NCBI GenBank assembly: GCA_025464545.1
Contig: JAODMA010000198.1
Coordinates: 1-11,962 of the forward strand
Source of the DNA: Arthrobacter sp.
Lineage (GTDB): Bacteria > Actinomycetota > Actinomycetes > Actinomycetales > Micrococcaceae
DNA: 11,962 nt
Direction of reading: 5' to 3'
Below, piece after piece: positions 1 through 6,534 of this stretch. Below the pieces are notes generated by a model. The model made no database searches and had not been told where the DNA came from. It worked only from the letters and a program-made list of their open reading frames with translations. The first letter of the stretch is position 1. Each line of letters begins with the position of its first letter. The translations under genes were made by a program, and so were the position numbers.

Positions 1-144
1 CTCGGCCGGCGCCGGATCTGTGTCCTGAAGGACGCACCAGCTCGTGTAGATGCCGTACAACTCGTCCTCCGTCAGGCCGACGTCGGCGTCACTGCGGGTG
101 CAGGTGCAGGCTTGGAGGAAACGGCTAAATAGCAAAGATTCCAT
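1..144 (-). CDS. Unidentified small protein, 5' part only (cut by window edge)
   Basis: An open frame starts at the ATG read leftwards from 144 and stays open to base 1, giving the first 48 residues; the rest lies outside the window. A GAGGG ribosome site sits 6 bases before the ATG. The peptide starts MESLLFSRFLQACT and contains the segment LTEDELYGIYTSWC, a hydrophobic/aromatic pattern that looks like a folded helical domain rather than a chance frame. The Tyr-x-x-Trp-Cys ending loosely recalls the small winged-helix domains found beside D5-type primases, but this is only a resemblance and the function is unknown. It is on the same strand as the membrane protein at 386-736, with 241 bp between them, so it could be transcribed separately. 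That it is coding rests on the ribosome site and residue pattern alone. Confidence 0.6.
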   Translation of the reverse strand, partial: MESLLFSRFLQACTCTRSDADVGLTEDELYGIYTSWCVLQDTDPAPAE

Positions 145-385
145 GCTGGACCCTCAAAGTTCGATGACCGGGACCGCTGTCTGCGTCAGCGGGAATGAAG
201 CCTCGGCCCCGCAAAGCGGAACTGGTTTCTGAGGCGAAGATAGGCCCATCACGGGTAGTTGTCCAGAGGCCTGTTGTCCCGGACCGAAACAACGGTCCGG
301 GGGATGTTCCATCGGCAGGTCAAGAGGCCGGATTGCCCCGACGGCAGTCCTTGGCTCTGCCGGGTCGCCGCCCGGGCGCCCTGCC
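145..385. other. Intergenic region between two minus-strand genes
   Basis: No convincing gene was found in these 241 bp. Several frames are open here on both strands, but their products are arginine/proline-rich strings typical of out-of-phase GC-rich DNA. The region should hold the end of the 386-736 transcript and the promoter of the gene starting at 144. The only clear structure is the inverted repeat at 278-301. A 7-bp direct repeat (AGAGGCC, 265-271 and 323-329) flanks it and may be chance. Confidence 0.5.
278..301. repeat. Perfect 9-bp inverted repeat (stem-loop or operator)
   Basis: CCCGGACCG and CGGTCCGGG flank the six-base loop AAACAA. The arms are perfectly complementary. Neither side is followed by a T-run, so it does not look like a standard intrinsic terminator. 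It lies 85 bp past the stop of the membrane protein gene and about 135 bp upstream of the gene starting at 144. Either a T-less actinobacterial terminator or a dimeric repressor operator would fit. Confidence 0.5.
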
Positions 386-736
386 CTAGCTGTCCGCCCG
401 GCGGGGTCCCTTCGACGACGGACCGGCACCTCCGCGTCGCCGCCACACGATCACGGCAGCGAGGAGGGCCGCAACGACCACGGCCCCAATCACGTATGGC
501 GCGTAGTCGACCCGGGTCTCCTTTGCATCGCGGCTTTCGCCGGTCCCGGGGTCCACCGGTCCGGTTGGTGAGGCGGAGTCGGTGGGCGTGGCGCTGCCTG
601 TGGTAGCCGTGGATTGGCTCTGGAAGCTCAAGGACTGGCTGTTCTCCGCAGGCGCTGCACTGGCGGCGCCGGCGTTCAGCAGGGCGCCGGCGCACAGCGC
701 TATCGCGGCCAGGGCAATGGTCAAGATCCGGTGCAT
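386..736 (-). CDS. Small secreted protein with C-terminal membrane anchor
   Basis: A 116-residue protein of unknown function with a clear topology. Residues 1-27 form a signal peptide (MHRILTIALAAIALCAG, then an ASA-A cleavage site near 27). Residues 30-70 are a Ser/Thr/Pro-rich stalk likely exposed outside the cell. Residues 81-97 are a hydrophobic membrane segment followed by WRRR, a positive stop-transfer, and a short cytoplasmic tail ending PRRADS. This predicts a single-pass protein with the N-terminus outside. No LPXTG sorting motif is present. The start at 736 was chosen over an in-frame ATG at 778 because it gives a proper signal peptide and has a GAGGAGA site at the right distance. 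It is transcribed away from the sigma factor gene across a shared upstream region. The Ser/Thr stalk could be a glycosylation substrate, but nothing in the sequence shows that. Confidence 0.75.
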   Translation of the reverse strand: MHRILTIALAAIALCAGALLNAGAASAAPAENSQSLSFQSQSTATTGSATPTDSASPTGPVDPGTGESRDAKETRVDYAPYVIGAVVVAALLAAVIVWRRRGGAGPSSKGPRRADS

Positions 737-1012
737 CTGTATCTCCTCAGCGGTGGCTGCAGTTATTCCGGGTGCCAACGCGCCGGCGGGAGGTAGCGCG
801 GGGCTGTCCGACCTGCGGATTCGTCCCGTTGAAGCGGCTGGTCCCTTTCTTGAAACACTAAGCCTGCTGACTACCTGTGTCCATCCGGGCGGAGCAGGAG
901 TCGGGCCCTAAGGGGCGCAGGGCCATTGTGCAATGAGCAGGCCTGTGGTTCTCTTCTCCTAAGTCTTGCCCCAGGCATTTTGAATGCAACAGGTTCAAAG
1001 GAACGACCGATC
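737..1012. promoter_or_regulatory. Divergent intergenic region between membrane protein and sigma factor genes
   Basis: These 276 bp must carry the control regions of both divergent genes. I see no strong sigma-A type promoter on either strand. A weak minus-strand candidate resembling a SigB-type site (GCTTAG, 12 bases, GGGACC; positions 863 down to 840) could serve the membrane protein gene, but its spacer is short. A small inverted repeat (GGCCCT at 904-909, AGGGCC at 919-924) precedes the sigma gene by about 90 bp. The sigma gene itself has an AAAGGA ribosome site 10-11 bases before its start. Confidence 0.4.
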
Positions 1013-1843
1013 ATGGCAGAACTCCAGCAGTCGCCATCCTTGAATCCGCCTAGTGGATCTGCTGCCCCTCCGGGCAGGCGTCCAACGCTGGGGGCGCCAG
1101 CAGGCCAGATCCGGCAAACATTTGAAAACCGCCTGGTCCTGGACCACCTGGATCTTGCCGAGGCGCTGGCGGCGCGTTTCGCGGGCCGTGGCCGGGAACG
1201 GGAGGATCTGATCCAGGTCGCCTATCTCGGGCTGATCAAGGCAGCCCGGGGGTTTGATGACAACCGGGGGGTCAGTTTTACGGCCTACGCCGCACCTACC
1301 GTCACCGGCGAACTCAAGCGCTACCTGCGGGACCGCTGCTGGGTGGTGAGACCGCCCCGTCGGATTCAGGATCTGCGAACCGAGCTCCTGCGCTCGGAGC
1401 CGGAACTGGCCCAGTCGCTGGGCCACCGTCCGACGGCCGCGGAGTTGGCGCGGGAACTGGGCGTGCCTGAAACCGTTGTACGCGAAGCGGCGGCAGCCGG
1501 ATCCAGCCTCCGCCCTGATTCGCTCGACATCATCGACACCAATGGTGACGGCCGCCCTGCCCTTGCCGAGTCGCTGGCCTCCCCGGACCTGCCGCTGGAG
1601 CGGCTGGAGGAACTCATGTGCCTCGACCAAGCAATACAGGAACTCTCGGAAGACGACCGGGAACTGCTCTACCGGCGCTACTTCTGCGAGGAAAGCCAGG
1701 CGGAGTTGGGCAGGAGGTTTGGCGTGTCGCAGATGCAGGTCTCCCGCAGGCTTTCGAAAGTGCTGGTGCGGCTGCAACAACTGCTGTCCGCGGCTGATGC
1801 TCAGAGCGATCCGGGTGTGCGGACAGCGTCCGTGACCTCCTGA
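1013..1843 (+). CDS. RNA polymerase sigma factor, SigB/SigF family
   Basis: A 276-residue alternative sigma factor of the sigma-70 group 3 (SigB/SigF stress and sporulation type), which directs RNA polymerase to its own promoter class. Region 2 spans about 41-113, with the core-binding stretch GREREDLIQVAYLGLIKAA and then TAYAAPTVTGELKRYLRD and WVVRPPRR, the family signature for DNA melting and -10 contact. Region 3 covers about 117-165. Region 4 covers about 200-256, with a helix-turn-helix at 228-253 (SQAELGRRFGVSQMQVSRRL). The first 35 residues are a Pro/Ser-rich tail. The start at 1013 was preferred over an ATG at 926 because the extra residues have no family character and AAAGGA precedes 1013. 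Family members are usually held by an RsbW-type anti-sigma factor; none is encoded here. It lies 105 bp upstream of gmhB on the same strand, with no terminator seen between, so it may regulate the heptose locus. Confidence 0.92.
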   Translation: MAELQQSPSLNPPSGSAAPPGRRPTLGAPAGQIRQTFENRLVLDHLDLAEALAARFAGRGREREDLIQVAYLGLIKAARGFDDNRGVSFTAYAAPTVTGELKRYLRDRCWVVRPPRRIQDLRTELLRSEPELAQSLGHRPTAAELARELGVPETVVREAAAAGSSLRPDSLDIIDTNGDGRPALAESLASPDLPLERLEELMCLDQAIQELSEDDRELLYRRYFCEESQAELGRRFGVSQMQVSRRLSKVLVRLQQLLSAADAQSDPGVRTASVTS

Positions 1844-1913
1844 GCCGTGAGGCCCGTCCCGCATTCGCGAGATGCCGGCCGGAGTGCGGCGCGGAGAAGA
1901 GGGGCTGCCGGGC

Positions 1914-1939
1914 GTTTAGGCCGGACCCGAATAGGGAAC
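1914..1939 (+). promoter_or_regulatory. Candidate SigB/SigF-type promoter before gmhB
   Basis: GTTTAG (1914-1919), a 14-base spacer and GGGAAC (1934-1939) closely match the general SigB/SigF pattern GTTTAA-N12-15-GGGWAW. A sigma factor of exactly that family is encoded just upstream. Transcription would start around 1945-1948, almost at the gmhB ATG at 1949, giving a leaderless or near-leaderless message and leaving out the GAGG ribosome site. This is an odd arrangement but leaderless messages are common in actinobacteria. The match was made by eye and could be chance. Confidence 0.45.
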
Positions 1940-1948
1940 GAGGTGGGT

Positions 1949-2500
1949 ATGGGAAGTTCCGGTTTTCCGTCCTTGCGTGCTGTCCTGTTCGACCGTGACG
2001 GCACGCTGGTCCATGACGTTCCGTACAACGGGAATCCCGCGAGGGTGCGGATCATGCCGTACGCCCGCGAATCCCTGCAGCAACTGAGGGCGCACGGCAT
2101 AGCCACCGGTGTGCTGAGCAATCAGTCCGGCATCGCCCGGGGGATCCTCACGGTGGACCAGGTGCTCGCCGTCAACGGCCGTGTCGAGGAACTGCTGGGG
2201 CCCTTCGATGTGTGGGACTTTTGCCCGCATCTGCCGGAGGATCTCTGCAGCTGCCGGAAGCCGGAGCCGGGCATGATCGTCAACGCCTGCCGAAGGCTGG
2301 GCATCGCCACCGCAGACGCCGCCTACATCGGGGACATCGGCAGCGACCTGGGGGCCGCGGAGGCGGCAGGATCCCGTGGCGTACTGGTGCCGACTCCGGT
2401 GACCCGGGCGGCAGAAGTGGATGCCGCCCCCGTCGTCGCCGCGCACCTCGGCGCCGCCGTGGAGCTGCTCCTGAACCCGCCCGCGGGACCAGGCTCATGA
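1949..2500 (+). CDS. gmhB: D-glycero-D-manno-heptose 1,7-bisphosphate 7-phosphatase (GmhB-like HAD)
   Basis: A 183-residue cytoplasmic phosphatase of the HAD histidinol-phosphatase family, near the roughly 190 residues usual for GmhB. It removes the C7 phosphate of heptose 1,7-bisphosphate so that the 1-phosphate can be activated. Motif I is DRDGT (15-19; D15 nucleophile, D17 acid/base). Motif II is SNQSG (57-61), motif III is RKPEPGM (K104), and motif IV is GDIGSD (128-133). The structural zinc site is complete: C92, H94, C100 and C102 in FCPHLPEDLCSCRKP, a GmhB feature. All catalytic residues are present. The start at 1949 has a GAGG site 5 bases upstream; GTG at 1943 is a possible alternative. 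Its last four bases overlap the next start (ATGA). A histidinol phosphatase role is possible by family, but the neighbours gmhA and hldE argue for heptose. Confidence 0.88.
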   Translation: MGSSGFPSLRAVLFDRDGTLVHDVPYNGNPARVRIMPYARESLQQLRAHGIATGVLSNQSGIARGILTVDQVLAVNGRVEELLGPFDVWDFCPHLPEDLCSCRKPEPGMIVNACRRLGIATADAAYIGDIGSDLGAAEAAGSRGVLVPTPVTRAAEVDAAPVVAAHLGAAVELLLNPPAGPGS

Positions 2501-3573
2501 CGGCCGTTCTGGTGGCCCGGCTCGACAGCGTGGGAGATGTTCTGTTGGCGGGTCCCGCCATCCGGGCCGTGGCCCATGGCCGGCGGCTTGACGGAGGCGA
2601 GCCGAACGACGTCGTCCTGCTCTGTGGGCCGCAAGGGGAACCGGCGGCGTCGCTCCTGCCCGGCGTCACCGAGGTGTACAGCTGGAACTGCCCGTGGATC
2701 GTGAAGCCGGCACCTCCGGTGGACCAGGAGCAGCTGGACGCGCTGCGGAGGTTCATCAGCGATTCGCGGATCACTGAAGCGGTTCTCCTGACCTCCTTCC
2801 ACCAGTCGCCGCTACCCTTGGCCCTGGTGTTGCGGCTGGCCGGCGTCCGCCGGATCACCGGGGTGTCCACGGACTATGCCGGCAGCCTGCTGGACAATCG
2901 CCTGCGGCCAGGCGAGGACCTCCCGGAAGACCAGCCGGAGGCGGAACGTGCCCTCGGCATCGCCACTGCCGCCGGCTTCACCCTTCCGCCCGGCGACGAC
3001 GGCCGGCTTCGGGTCACCGGCCTGCCGGATGTGCGTGGGCTGGTGGGCGAGGAGCCGTACGTTGTTATCCACCCGGGCGCCTCCGCCCCTGCCCGGGCCT
3101 GGCCGGCCCTGCACCATGCTGCCGCGGTGGAACTCCTCGAGGGCGCCGGGCACCGGGTGGTCGTTACCGGAGGTCCCGGGGAAACCGAGCTCACGGCAAC
3201 GGTCGCCGGACCCTCGGCGGTGGACCTTGGCGGACGGACGGACCTGAAGACCCTGGCCGGCGTCCTTGCCCACGCGGAGGTCCTGGTCACCGGTAACACC
3301 GGCCCGGCGCATCTGGCCGCCGCCCTGGGGACACCGGTGGCCTGCCTGTTTTCCCCGGTGGTGCCGGCAATCAGGTGGGCGCCGTACGGAGTGCCGCTGG
3401 AACTTCTGGGGGATCAGGCTGCTCCCTGCAGGCTGACCCGGGCCACCGATTGCCCTGTGCCTGGTCATCCGTGCCTGGCGTCAGTTGCCCCGGAGCAGCT
3501 GGTGGAGGCCGTGGAACGTCTGATCAGCGGGGTCGCCTCGCTGTCCACCCGACGGAAGGTGCGGCACCCATGA
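2497..3573 (+). CDS. Glycosyltransferase family 9, heptosyltransferase-like
   Basis: A 358-residue GT-B enzyme of family GT9, whose known members (WaaC, WaaF) move heptose from ADP-heptose onto an acceptor. The N-terminal acceptor domain starts with VARLDSVGDVLLAGPAI (6-22), where G13-D14 is the position of the catalytic Asp. The C-terminal donor domain contains HPGAS (192-196), the GGPGE loop (225-229), DLGGRTDLKTLAGVL (243-257) and TGNTGPAHLAAALGTP (265-280), with H272 in the donor-site motif. The length suits GT9. The start is the ATG overlapping the gmhB stop by four bases, which implies translational coupling and excludes longer upstream frames. Being coupled to ADP-heptose synthesis genes, it probably transfers the heptose made by them. 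The acceptor is unknown, because actinobacteria have no lipid A core. It could also use another NDP-sugar. Confidence 0.87.
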   Translation: MTAVLVARLDSVGDVLLAGPAIRAVAHGRRLDGGEPNDVVLLCGPQGEPAASLLPGVTEVYSWNCPWIVKPAPPVDQEQLDALRRFISDSRITEAVLLTSFHQSPLPLALVLRLAGVRRITGVSTDYAGSLLDNRLRPGEDLPEDQPEAERALGIATAAGFTLPPGDDGRLRVTGLPDVRGLVGEEPYVVIHPGASAPARAWPALHHAAAVELLEGAGHRVVVTGGPGETELTATVAGPSAVDLGGRTDLKTLAGVLAHAEVLVTGNTGPAHLAAALGTPVACLFSPVVPAIRWAPYGVPLELLGDQAAPCRLTRATDCPVPGHPCLASVAPEQLVEAVERLISGVASLSTRRKVRHP

Positions 3574-4586
3574 GAATCCTGCTGTGGCACGTGCATGGAG
3601 GCTGGACGGACGCCTTTGTCCGCGGTCCGCACGAATACCTGCTTCCGGCACTTCCGGACGGCGGTCCCTGGGGGATGGGCCGCGCGGGCCGGAACTGGCC
3701 GGATTCGGTCCGGGACGTGAGCCTGGACGCGGTGGAACCGGCCAGTGTGGACGCCGTCGTGCTGCAGCGGCCGGAGGAGCTCGCAGAGGTCGCCCGGGCT
3801 CTGGGCCGCCGGCCCGGCAAGGACCTGCCGGCCGTGTACCTGGAGCACAACACCCCTAAAGGCGACGTTCCGAACACGGTCCATCCGTTCGCGGACCAGA
3901 CGTCCATACCGATTGTTCATGTGACGCACTTCAATGACCTGTTCTGGGACAACGGCGCGGCACGGACGGTGGTCATCGAGCATGGAGTCCCCGATCCGGG
4001 GCACCTCTATACCGGTGACATCGCGGAACTGGCGGCCGTGGTCAACGAACCCGTGCGGCGCGGCCGGGTCACCGGCACCGACCTGCTGGCCCGCTTTGCG
4101 GGGGCCGCCCCGCTGCAGATGTTCGGGATGGGTGGCGCCGGCCTGCGGGAGGCGACCGGACTGCCGGCCTCGCGGCTGACAATACGCGGGGATCTGCCCA
4201 CAGCTCAGCTGCACCGTGAACTCGCCCGCTGCCGGGTGTACGTCCATCCGCTGCGCTGGACGTCCCTGGGCCTGGCCCTGCTGGAAGCGATGCAGCTTGG
4301 GATGCCGGTCGTCGTACTGGGTACTACCGAAGCGGCCCGTGCCGTGCCGCCGGAGGCCGGCGCGATTTCCACCAGCGTCGACGAACTCGTGCGCAGCGCA
4401 ACGATGCTCGTCAACGACCCGCAGGAAGCGCGGCGCCGGGGGGACATCGCCCGCCGGGTCGCCCTCGAACGCTACGGCCTCGAGGCCTTCCTGCGGGCGT
4501 GGGATGCTCTGCTTGACGAGCTAGCCGCCCCACGCTTCCGGACCGGCCGGATTCTGATTCCATCGCAGGAAGGGATGAGCCAGTGA
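3570..4586 (+). CDS. Glycosyltransferase, GT4-like (GT-B fold)
   Basis: A 338-residue predicted retaining glycosyltransferase. The C-terminal half carries the donor-binding signature CRVYVHPLRWTSLGLALLEAMQLG followed by MPVVV (221-249), with the phosphate-binding Glu at E239. The first acidic residue of the usual E-x7-E pair is replaced in this LRWTSLG version, so it is a variant member. The N-terminal half has motifs EHNTPKGDVP (92-101) and VTHFNDLFW (118-126), likely the acceptor domain. No signal peptide or membrane segment is visible. The ATG overlaps the previous stop by four bases, and a GGAAGG site lies upstream inside the GT9 gene. Donor and acceptor cannot be read from sequence. Its place between a GT9 gene and a second GT4 gene indicates that it adds a sugar to the same glycan. 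The C-terminal segment (320-338) is probably a disordered tail. Confidence 0.8.
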   Translation: MRILLWHVHGGWTDAFVRGPHEYLLPALPDGGPWGMGRAGRNWPDSVRDVSLDAVEPASVDAVVLQRPEELAEVARALGRRPGKDLPAVYLEHNTPKGDVPNTVHPFADQTSIPIVHVTHFNDLFWDNGAARTVVIEHGVPDPGHLYTGDIAELAAVVNEPVRRGRVTGTDLLARFAGAAPLQMFGMGGAGLREATGLPASRLTIRGDLPTAQLHRELARCRVYVHPLRWTSLGLALLEAMQLGMPVVVLGTTEAARAVPPEAGAISTSVDELVRSATMLVNDPQEARRRGDIARRVALERYGLEAFLRAWDALLDELAAPRFRTGRILIPSQEGMSQ

Positions 4587-5839
4587 GAATAGCCATGGTT
4601 TCGGAGCACGCCAGTCCGCTGGCGGCGCTGGGCGGAGTGGACGCCGGCGGTCAGAACGTCCACGTGGCGGCACTTTCGACCGCGCTGGCCCGGCGCGGCC
4701 ACCACGTCACCGTGTACACCCGCCGGGATTCAGCCAGGTTGGCCCGGCGGGTGCAGATACTGCCGCATCTGGAGGTTGTCCACCTGGATGCCGGTCCGGC
4801 ACGCCACGTGCCCAAGGACGAACTCCTCCCGTACATGGGCGCACTGGCCGACGGCATCTCCCGGGACTGGCAGCGCCGCCCGCCCGACGTGATCCACGGA
4901 CATTTCTGGATGTCGGGCGTGGCCGCCCTCGACGCGGCCCGCCGGGGACCCTCCGGCGCCCACGTGCCCGTGGTGCAGACGTTCCACGCGCTGGGAACCG
5001 TCAAGCGCCGCCATCAGGGGGCCGAGGACACCAGCCCGCTGGAGCGGCAATGGCTGGAGCCGTCCGTGGGCAGATCGGTGGATCGAATTATCGCCACGTG
5101 TTCCGACGAGGTCTTTGAGCTCAAGGCCATGGGCATCGATACGGCCCGGATCTCCGTTGCCCCCTGCGGAGTGGATCTGGAACTGTTTTCCGGCGCCGGC
5201 GCGGCCGAGCCCCGCCGCCGCGCCCACCGCATCCTTTCCGTCGGGCGCCTGGTTCCGCGGAAGGGCGTCGATCTGGTGATTGAGGCGCTGCCGGCCCTGC
5301 GGGACGCCGGCTTCGACGTCGAACTCCTGATCGTCGGCGGTGGCGGGGATGCGGCGGCGGTGGCGGGCGACGCCGAAGCCCGCCGGCTGCTCGACGTCGC
5401 CACCGCGTTGGGAGTGCACGAACGGGTCGCCTTCCGGGGCCAGGTGCCCCGCGGCGCCATGCCGGCCATCTTCCGCAGCGCCGATGCGGTGGTGTGCACG
5501 CCGTGGTACGAACCGTTCGGCATCGTGCCGCTGGAGGCGATGGCCTGCGGCGTGCCGGTGGTGGCGGCGGCCGTGGGCGGGCTGCGCGACACCGTGGTGG
5601 ACCAGTGGACCGGCCTGCACGTGCCCCCGAAAGATCCTGCCGCCATCACGGCCGCGCTCGCCGCCCTGCTGGCCGATCCGGGCCTACGCCGGGCGCTGGG
5701 CGCCGGTGGCGAGGCACGCGCCCGGGCCCGATATTCCTGGGCTCGTGTGGCCGCCGAAACGGAGAGGGCGTATCTGCAGACGATGGCCGCGAGCGCGGAT
5801 GCCCGGCGGCTAGATGCAGTGGAAGGAGCCGTGCTGTGA
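4583..5839 (+). CDS. Glycosyltransferase family 4 (group 1), sucrose-phosphate synthase/MshA-like
   Basis: A 418-residue GT4 enzyme with a GT-B fold, length normal for the family. The N-terminal half has the glycine-rich loop GGVDAGGQNVHVAALSTAL (17-35), typical of the MshA and sucrose-phosphate synthase branch, and the HGHFW segment (105-109). The C-terminal donor domain has SVGRLVPRKGVD (219-230) and a full E-x7-E motif, E310 and E318 in WYEPFGIVPLEAMACGVPVV, so it should be active. No membrane segment is seen. Translation starts at a GTG whose last bases overlap the previous stop (GTGA), with GGAAGGGA upstream. MshA itself makes mycothiol precursor from UDP-GlcNAc; that role is unlikely here because the neighbours are heptose genes, so transfer of a sugar onto a shared glycan or glycolipid is more likely. 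The exact donor is not determinable. Confidence 0.85.
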   Translation: MRIAMVSEHASPLAALGGVDAGGQNVHVAALSTALARRGHHVTVYTRRDSARLARRVQILPHLEVVHLDAGPARHVPKDELLPYMGALADGISRDWQRRPPDVIHGHFWMSGVAALDAARRGPSGAHVPVVQTFHALGTVKRRHQGAEDTSPLERQWLEPSVGRSVDRIIATCSDEVFELKAMGIDTARISVAPCGVDLELFSGAGAAEPRRRAHRILSVGRLVPRKGVDLVIEALPALRDAGFDVELLIVGGGGDAAAVAGDAEARRLLDVATALGVHERVAFRGQVPRGAMPAIFRSADAVVCTPWYEPFGIVPLEAMACGVPVVAAAVGGLRDTVVDQWTGLHVPPKDPAAITAALAALLADPGLRRALGAGGEARARARYSWARVAAETERAYLQTMAASADARRLDAVEGAVL

Positions 5840-6534
5840 CTCCGGAACCACCCCTCAAGGACAGTGCCGCTCAGCTCCTGCTGATGCCTGAAACCGGCAC
5901 CGTCCCAAGCCCGGGCCCGGACTGTCCGCCGGACTCCGTTGCTGCAGTCCGCAGTCACTTGGACAACGTCCTGCCGGCGTTCGAGTCCTTGCGAAGCCAG
6001 TCCTTCCACCTGGCTGCGTGGGGCGAGGAGCTGGCACGCCGGCTGCTGCGGGGCTCGCGGTTGCTCGCTGCCGGAAACGGCGGCTCCGCGGCCGAAGCCC
6101 AGCACCTGACGGCGGAGCTGGTGGGTCGGTTCGACGGCGAGCGGGTGCCGTTTTCGGCGATTTCGCTTCATGCGGAGACCTCGGCGGTCACCGCTATCGC
6201 CAACGATTACGGCTTCGAGGAACTTTTCGCCCGCCAGGTGCGCGCGCACGCCCGCACGGGCGATGTGCTGATGCTGCTGTCCACCAGCGGAAAAAGTCCC
6301 AACCTGCTCCGGGCGGCGGAAACGGCCTCCCGGCTCGGGGTCGTCACCTGGGCGCTGACCGGTCCCGGCCCGAATCCGCTGGCTGCGAGCTGCAACGAGG
6401 CCGTGACGATTGATGGTCCGGCCGCCAACGCCCAGGAATGCCATCTGATCGCGCTTCATGCCGTGTGCCGGGCGTTCGACGCCGAGGTACTGCGCCGCGG
6501 ACGCCAGGGCATACCGGCAGGGGCAGTGCGATGA
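5836..6534 (+). CDS. gmhA: Sedoheptulose-7-phosphate isomerase (GmhA, SIS domain)
   Basis: A 232-residue SIS-domain isomerase converting sedoheptulose 7-phosphate to D-glycero-D-manno-heptose 7-phosphate, the first step of heptose activation. The GmhA signature is strong: GNGGSAAEAQHLTAELVGRF (80-99), ISLHAETSAVTAIANDYGFE (109-128), the phosphate-binding loop STSGKSPN (149-156) and QECHLIALH (200-208). The metal/catalytic positions H90, E94, Q200 and H208 are all present. Compared with typical GmhA of about 190 residues there is a Pro-rich extension of roughly 35 residues at the N-terminus. The GTG start at 5836 overlaps the previous stop (GTGA) and has GGAAGGAG 7 bases upstream, so this start is preferred over an ATG at 5884. 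It is coupled to hldE at its end (ATGA). Confidence 0.93.
   Translation: MTPEPPLKDSAAQLLLMPETGTVPSPGPDCPPDSVAAVRSHLDNVLPAFESLRSQSFHLAAWGEELARRLLRGSRLLAAGNGGSAAEAQHLTAELVGRFDGERVPFSAISLHAETSAVTAIANDYGFEELFARQVRAHARTGDVLMLLSTSGKSPNLLRAAETASRLGVVTWALTGPGPNPLAASCNEAVTIDGPAANAQECHLIALHAVCRAFDAEVLRRGRQGIPAGAVR

Noticed and set aside
195..389. A 64-residue plus-strand frame in the left intergenic region
   Set aside because: Arg/Pro-rich with no hydrophobic pattern and only a weak ribosome site; it overlaps the inverted repeat at 278-301, so chance is more likely.
850..877. A TTGAAA box as a sigma-A promoter for the sigma gene
   Set aside because: The hexamer 16 bases downstream (TACCTG) matches a -10 element too poorly to report as a site.
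995..1864. A long minus-strand frame (289 residues) antisense to the sigma factor
   Set aside because: It mirrors the GC-biased codon pattern of the real gene. Its product has no recognisable family, while the plus frame has complete sigma regions 2 to 4.
4583..5839. GT4 enzyme as mycothiol MshA
   Set aside because: The N-terminal glycine-rich loop is shared, but the gene sits in a coupled heptose operon with no other mycothiol gene nearby, so the general GT4 call is safer.
5014..6459. A 481-residue minus-strand frame antisense to the GT4 and gmhA genes
   Set aside because: The product is Ser/Arg/Ala-rich without domains, and both plus-strand genes beneath it have clear catalytic motifs.
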